Origin: Xanthobacteraceae bacterium
GTDB lineage: Bacteria > Pseudomonadota > Alphaproteobacteria > Rhizobiales > Xanthobacteraceae
Reading direction: 5' to 3'
NCBI GenBank assembly: GCA_019746135.1
Contig: JAIESI010000004.1
Span: 1 to 64,000 of the forward strand
DNA: 64,000 nucleotides
The notes below the pieces were generated by a model. The model was not told the DNA's origin, did not search any database, and was given only the letters and a program-made list of their open reading frames with translations. Shown piece after piece: positions 61,808 to 64,000 of the stretch. The translations under genes and the position numbers were made by a program. Position 1 is the first letter of the stretch, and the number at the start of each line of letters is the position of its first letter.

Positions 61808-63070
61808 ATGTCGCCGAAGCCGGAAACCACGATTTACGCCAACGGCCGGATCGTCGACGGCCGGCGCCATATCCCGAACGGCTATCTGATCACCGAAGGT
61901 TCCGCGATCGTCGCGGTCGGGGCGGGCGATCCCAAACGCGGCGGCGCGTCGGCAAGCGTCCGGCAAGTCGACCTCGCCGGGCGGACGCTGCTGCCGGGCT
62001 TCATCGACTGCCACGTTCATCTCACCATGAACGCCGCGGCGGCGCCGGCCGCGATCGTTTCGCCGGCGGACCAGATGGTGGGCGTGCTCCAGGCCTCCAT
62101 CAACGCCCTCGCCACCCTGCACGGCGGGGTGACCACGGTGCGCGATTGCGGCGCGCCGCACGGAATCGATTTTGCGCTTCGCCGCGCCGCCGAGGAGGGC
62201 CTCTGCGTGACGCCGCGGCTCATGCTCAGCGGCCGCGCGCTGTGCATGACCGGCGGGCACGGCTGGCATCTGATCGGCCGCGAGGTCGACGGCCCGGATG
62301 AGCTGCGAAAGGCGGCGCGCGAGCAGCTCAAGGCCGGCGCCGACAACGTCAAGCTGATCGCGAGCGGCGGCATCCTGACGCCCGGCACCAACATCGGCAA
62401 CCCGCAGTTCACCGTCGACGAGATGCGGGCCGCGGTGGAAGAGGCGCACTTTGCCGGCAAGACCGCGAACGCGCATGCCCACGGCGCCGAGGGCATCAAG
62501 CGCGCGACGCAGGCCGGCGTGGACTCGGTCGAGCACTGCTATTTCATCGACCCGGAGGGCATCGAGATGATGCTGGCGCGCGGCACGGTACTGGTCGCAA
62601 CGTCGGCTGCGGTCCGCAACGTGGTGGCGTACGGCGTCGCGGCGGGGATCCCGCGGCACATCGCCGAGAAGGCCGAATCCGCCATCAAGGCGCACGTGTC
62701 CGGCTTCAAGGCGGCGCACAAGGCCGGCGTCCGGCTGGCGATGGGCACCGATTCCGGCGTGCCCTATACGCGCCACGGCAGCAACCTCGATGAGCTGATC
62801 CATCTCGTGGACATGGGCCTGTCGCCGCAGGAGGCGATCCGCGTGGCGACGGCGGACAGCGCCCGGCTGCTCAAGCTCGAAGAGCAACTCGGCTCGCTCG
62901 ACGAAGGCAAGAACGCCGACCTTGTCGTGGTGGACGGCAACCCGCTGGACGACATCCGGGTGCTGCGAGCCCCCGAGACGGTGCGCCGCGTTGTCCTCAA
63001 CGGACGAACCGTGCTCGACCGCGATGCGAGCCGGTTCCTGGTTGGCGCGGGGTTCACCCCAGGGGCCTAA
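61808..63070 (+). CDS. Metal-dependent amidohydrolase, paralog of the gene at 54605
   Basis: 420 residues with the same complete motif set: LPGFIDCHVHLTMNA, NVKLIASGGILTPGTNIG, ANAHAHGAEGIKRATQAGVDSVEHC and MGTDSGVPYTRHGSNL. Similarity to the protein at 54605 runs along the entire length, which shows a duplication within the pathway, possibly with different substrate preference. It is the last gene of the operon; its stop overlaps the stop of the convergent reductase by three bases. Confidence 0.9.
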   Translation: MSPKPETTIYANGRIVDGRRHIPNGYLITEGSAIVAVGAGDPKRGGASASVRQVDLAGRTLLPGFIDCHVHLTMNAAAAPAAIVSPADQMVGVLQASINALATLHGGVTTVRDCGAPHGIDFALRRAAEEGLCVTPRLMLSGRALCMTGGHGWHLIGREVDGPDELRKAAREQLKAGADNVKLIASGGILTPGTNIGNPQFTVDEMRAAVEEAHFAGKTANAHAHGAEGIKRATQAGVDSVEHCYFIDPEGIEMMLARGTVLVATSAAVRNVVAYGVAAGIPRHIAEKAESAIKAHVSGFKAAHKAGVRLAMGTDSGVPYTRHGSNLDELIHLVDMGLSPQEAIRVATADSARLLKLEEQLGSLDEGKNADLVVVDGNPLDDIRVLRAPETVRRVVLNGRTVLDRDASRFLVGAGFTPGA

Positions 63071-64000
63071 TCCACCGAACGGCTGGTGCCACGGTTGTTC
63101 AGCAGGAATCCTTCGGAATAGATCCGCTCTATGGACGCGCCGCGGGCGATGAACGACGGTTTGGCGCTCGCGATCATCTCCGGCGATCCGCACAGATAGA
63201 TGGCATGCTCCGACAGATCGGTCAGATCGGTCGTCACCGCGTCCTGCACATGGCCGCGGCGGCCGGGCCACGCGGCGTCGGCGCGGGACAGCACCGGCAC
63301 GTAGTTGAACTCGTAGAGCCGCGATTTCCAGGCCGCGATTTCGTCGCGGATATAGAGATCGGCGGCGGTGCGGGTGCCCCAATAGAGACTGACGGGCGGG
63401 CAGTCCGGGTCGTCCATCAGCGCGTCGAGCATGGACTTGAGCGGCGCGAGCCCGGTGCCGGTCGCGACCAGCAGCAGCGGCCGGTCGTCCTCGGCATGGA
63501 AATGGAACGCGCCGAGGGGCAAATCGACCTCGAGCACGTCGCCGGGCCGCAGGCACGAGAGCCGCAGGTCGGTGAACGCGCCGCGCTCGACGCGGCGGAT
63601 GTGGAAGTCGACGCGGTTGCCGCCGGGCTTCGACGCCATCGAGAAGCTGCGCGCGCCGCCGTCCGGCATGATGACGTTCATGTGCTGGCCGGGAAGGAAA
63701 TCCACGCGCTCGACGGCCGGAATGTCGAGCACCAGGCGGGTGACGAGCGGGCTTGCCGGCATCACGGCGCGCACCACGGCGGCATGGCGCGCAGGCTCCG
63801 GCGCCTCGGCCAGCGCGCGCGCCGGCCTGATCACGAGGTCGCTCCGCGGCCGCGCCTGACAGGCCAGCGCATAGCCCGCGGCTTCCTCCTCGGGCGTCAG
63901 CGCCAGCGGAAACTCGTCGTAGGCCACTGCGCCCTCGAGCAGCCTGATGCGGCAGGTGCCGCAACCGCCGAGCTGGCAGTCGTGGGCGAGATCGACGTTC
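63067..64000 (-). CDS. 2Fe-2S/FAD oxidoreductase (reductase component), 5' end outside window
   Basis: 311 visible residues, open at the right edge. The first part holds the plant-type ferredoxin motif HDCQLGGCGTCRIRLLEG and the fourth cysteine in YALACQARP. A flavin domain follows with GGARSFSMASKPGG (FAD, R-x-F-S-M) and an NAD domain with LLLVATGTGLAPLKSML and IYLCGSPEMI. This is the layout of phenol-hydroxylase or toluate-dioxygenase reductases, which feed electrons to an oxygenase. The oxygenase partner should lie further right. Confidence 0.9.
   Translation of the reverse strand, partial: NVDLAHDCQLGGCGTCRIRLLEGAVAYDEFPLALTPEEEAAGYALACQARPRSDLVIRPARALAEAPEPARHAAVVRAVMPASPLVTRLVLDIPAVERVDFLPGQHMNVIMPDGGARSFSMASKPGGNRVDFHIRRVERGAFTDLRLSCLRPGDVLEVDLPLGAFHFHAEDDRPLLLVATGTGLAPLKSMLDALMDDPDCPPVSLYWGTRTAADLYIRDEIAAWKSRLYEFNYVPVLSRADAAWPGRRGHVQDAVTTDLTDLSEHAIYLCGSPEMIASAKPSFIARGASIERIYSEGFLLNNRGTSRSVD

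Noticed and set aside
59884-61830. Minus-strand open frame antisense to the DctQ/DctM genes
   Set aside because: Arg/Asp/Gln/His-rich antisense pattern; the TRAP genes are clear on the other strand.

Overview
The window is 64 kb of GC-rich DNA from an alphaproteobacterium, most likely order Hyphomicrobiales and close to the Bradyrhizobium/Xanthobacteraceae group. Three things point there. The conserved runs glyA-nrdR-ribD-ribE-ribH-nusB-thiL and bamE/cytochrome-bc1 chaperone/DUF177/plsX/fabH/ihfA/merR are typical of that order. There is a hopanoid side-chain cluster (hpnL-I-J-K and hpnA). There are also several Rhizobiales-type small families (DUF1236, DUF3551, DUF6163), intergenic palindromes of a kind common in that group, and orphan Bug/TctC binding proteins. 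I saw no rRNA, CRISPR array, insertion sequence or prophage.

Layout. 0-9.2 kb: a cut-off membrane-anchored protein, hemB with a fumarylacetoacetase-fold enzyme and a Bug protein, then genes for three steps of valine catabolism (isobutyryl-CoA dehydrogenase, 3-hydroxyisobutyryl-CoA hydrolase, 3-hydroxyisobutyrate dehydrogenase). 9.2-14 kb: a Crp/Fnr regulator, a small zinc-ribbon protein, an LdtR-type MarR regulator beside its likely target, a YkuD L,D-transpeptidase, and a luciferase-like oxidoreductase. 14-20.5 kb: a Bug protein plus amidohydrolase, a DUF1778/GNAT toxin-antitoxin pair between two copies of an anti-sigma gene 3' end, and an ECF sigma/anti-sigma pair divergent from a metallo-beta-lactamase-fold/TPR/DoxX operon. 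20.6-24.3 kb: an uncharacterised catabolic operon (amidohydrolase, Rieske protein, LLM flavin enzyme, alpha/beta hydrolase). 24.3-37 kb: housekeeping genes (glyA, nrdR, riboflavin genes, nusB, thiL, hppA) interrupted by two unknown genes between nrdR and ribD.

37-45 kb: a Bug protein, a small autotransporter-type barrel protein, bamE, bc1 chaperone, DUF177, plsX, fabH, ihfA and a MerR regulator. 45-52 kb: hpnL, hpnI, hpnJ, hpnK (no canonical start codon upstream of its conserved N-terminus; CTG overlapping the hpnJ stop is the best candidate), a DUF1236 protein and hpnA in the opposite direction. 52.3-54.5 kb: two unknown proteins, a tRNA-Pro(GGG) with an abnormal 5' part, and a LysR regulator. 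54.6-63.1 kb: one long operon of two similar amidohydrolases, a class IV aminotransferase, an M24 peptidase/creatinase-like protein, an ornithine cyclodeaminase-like protein and a complete TRAP transporter, probably for uptake and breakdown of an unidentified amino-acid derivative. The right edge cuts a 2Fe-2S/flavin reductase.

The most interesting parts are the 54.6-63.1 kb catabolic operon, the toxin-antitoxin insertion scar with a probable leaderless promoter, the CTG-start candidate of hpnK, the divergent ECF promoter dyad, and the odd tRNA-Pro. All functions are read from sequence motifs and memory of families; no database search was run.
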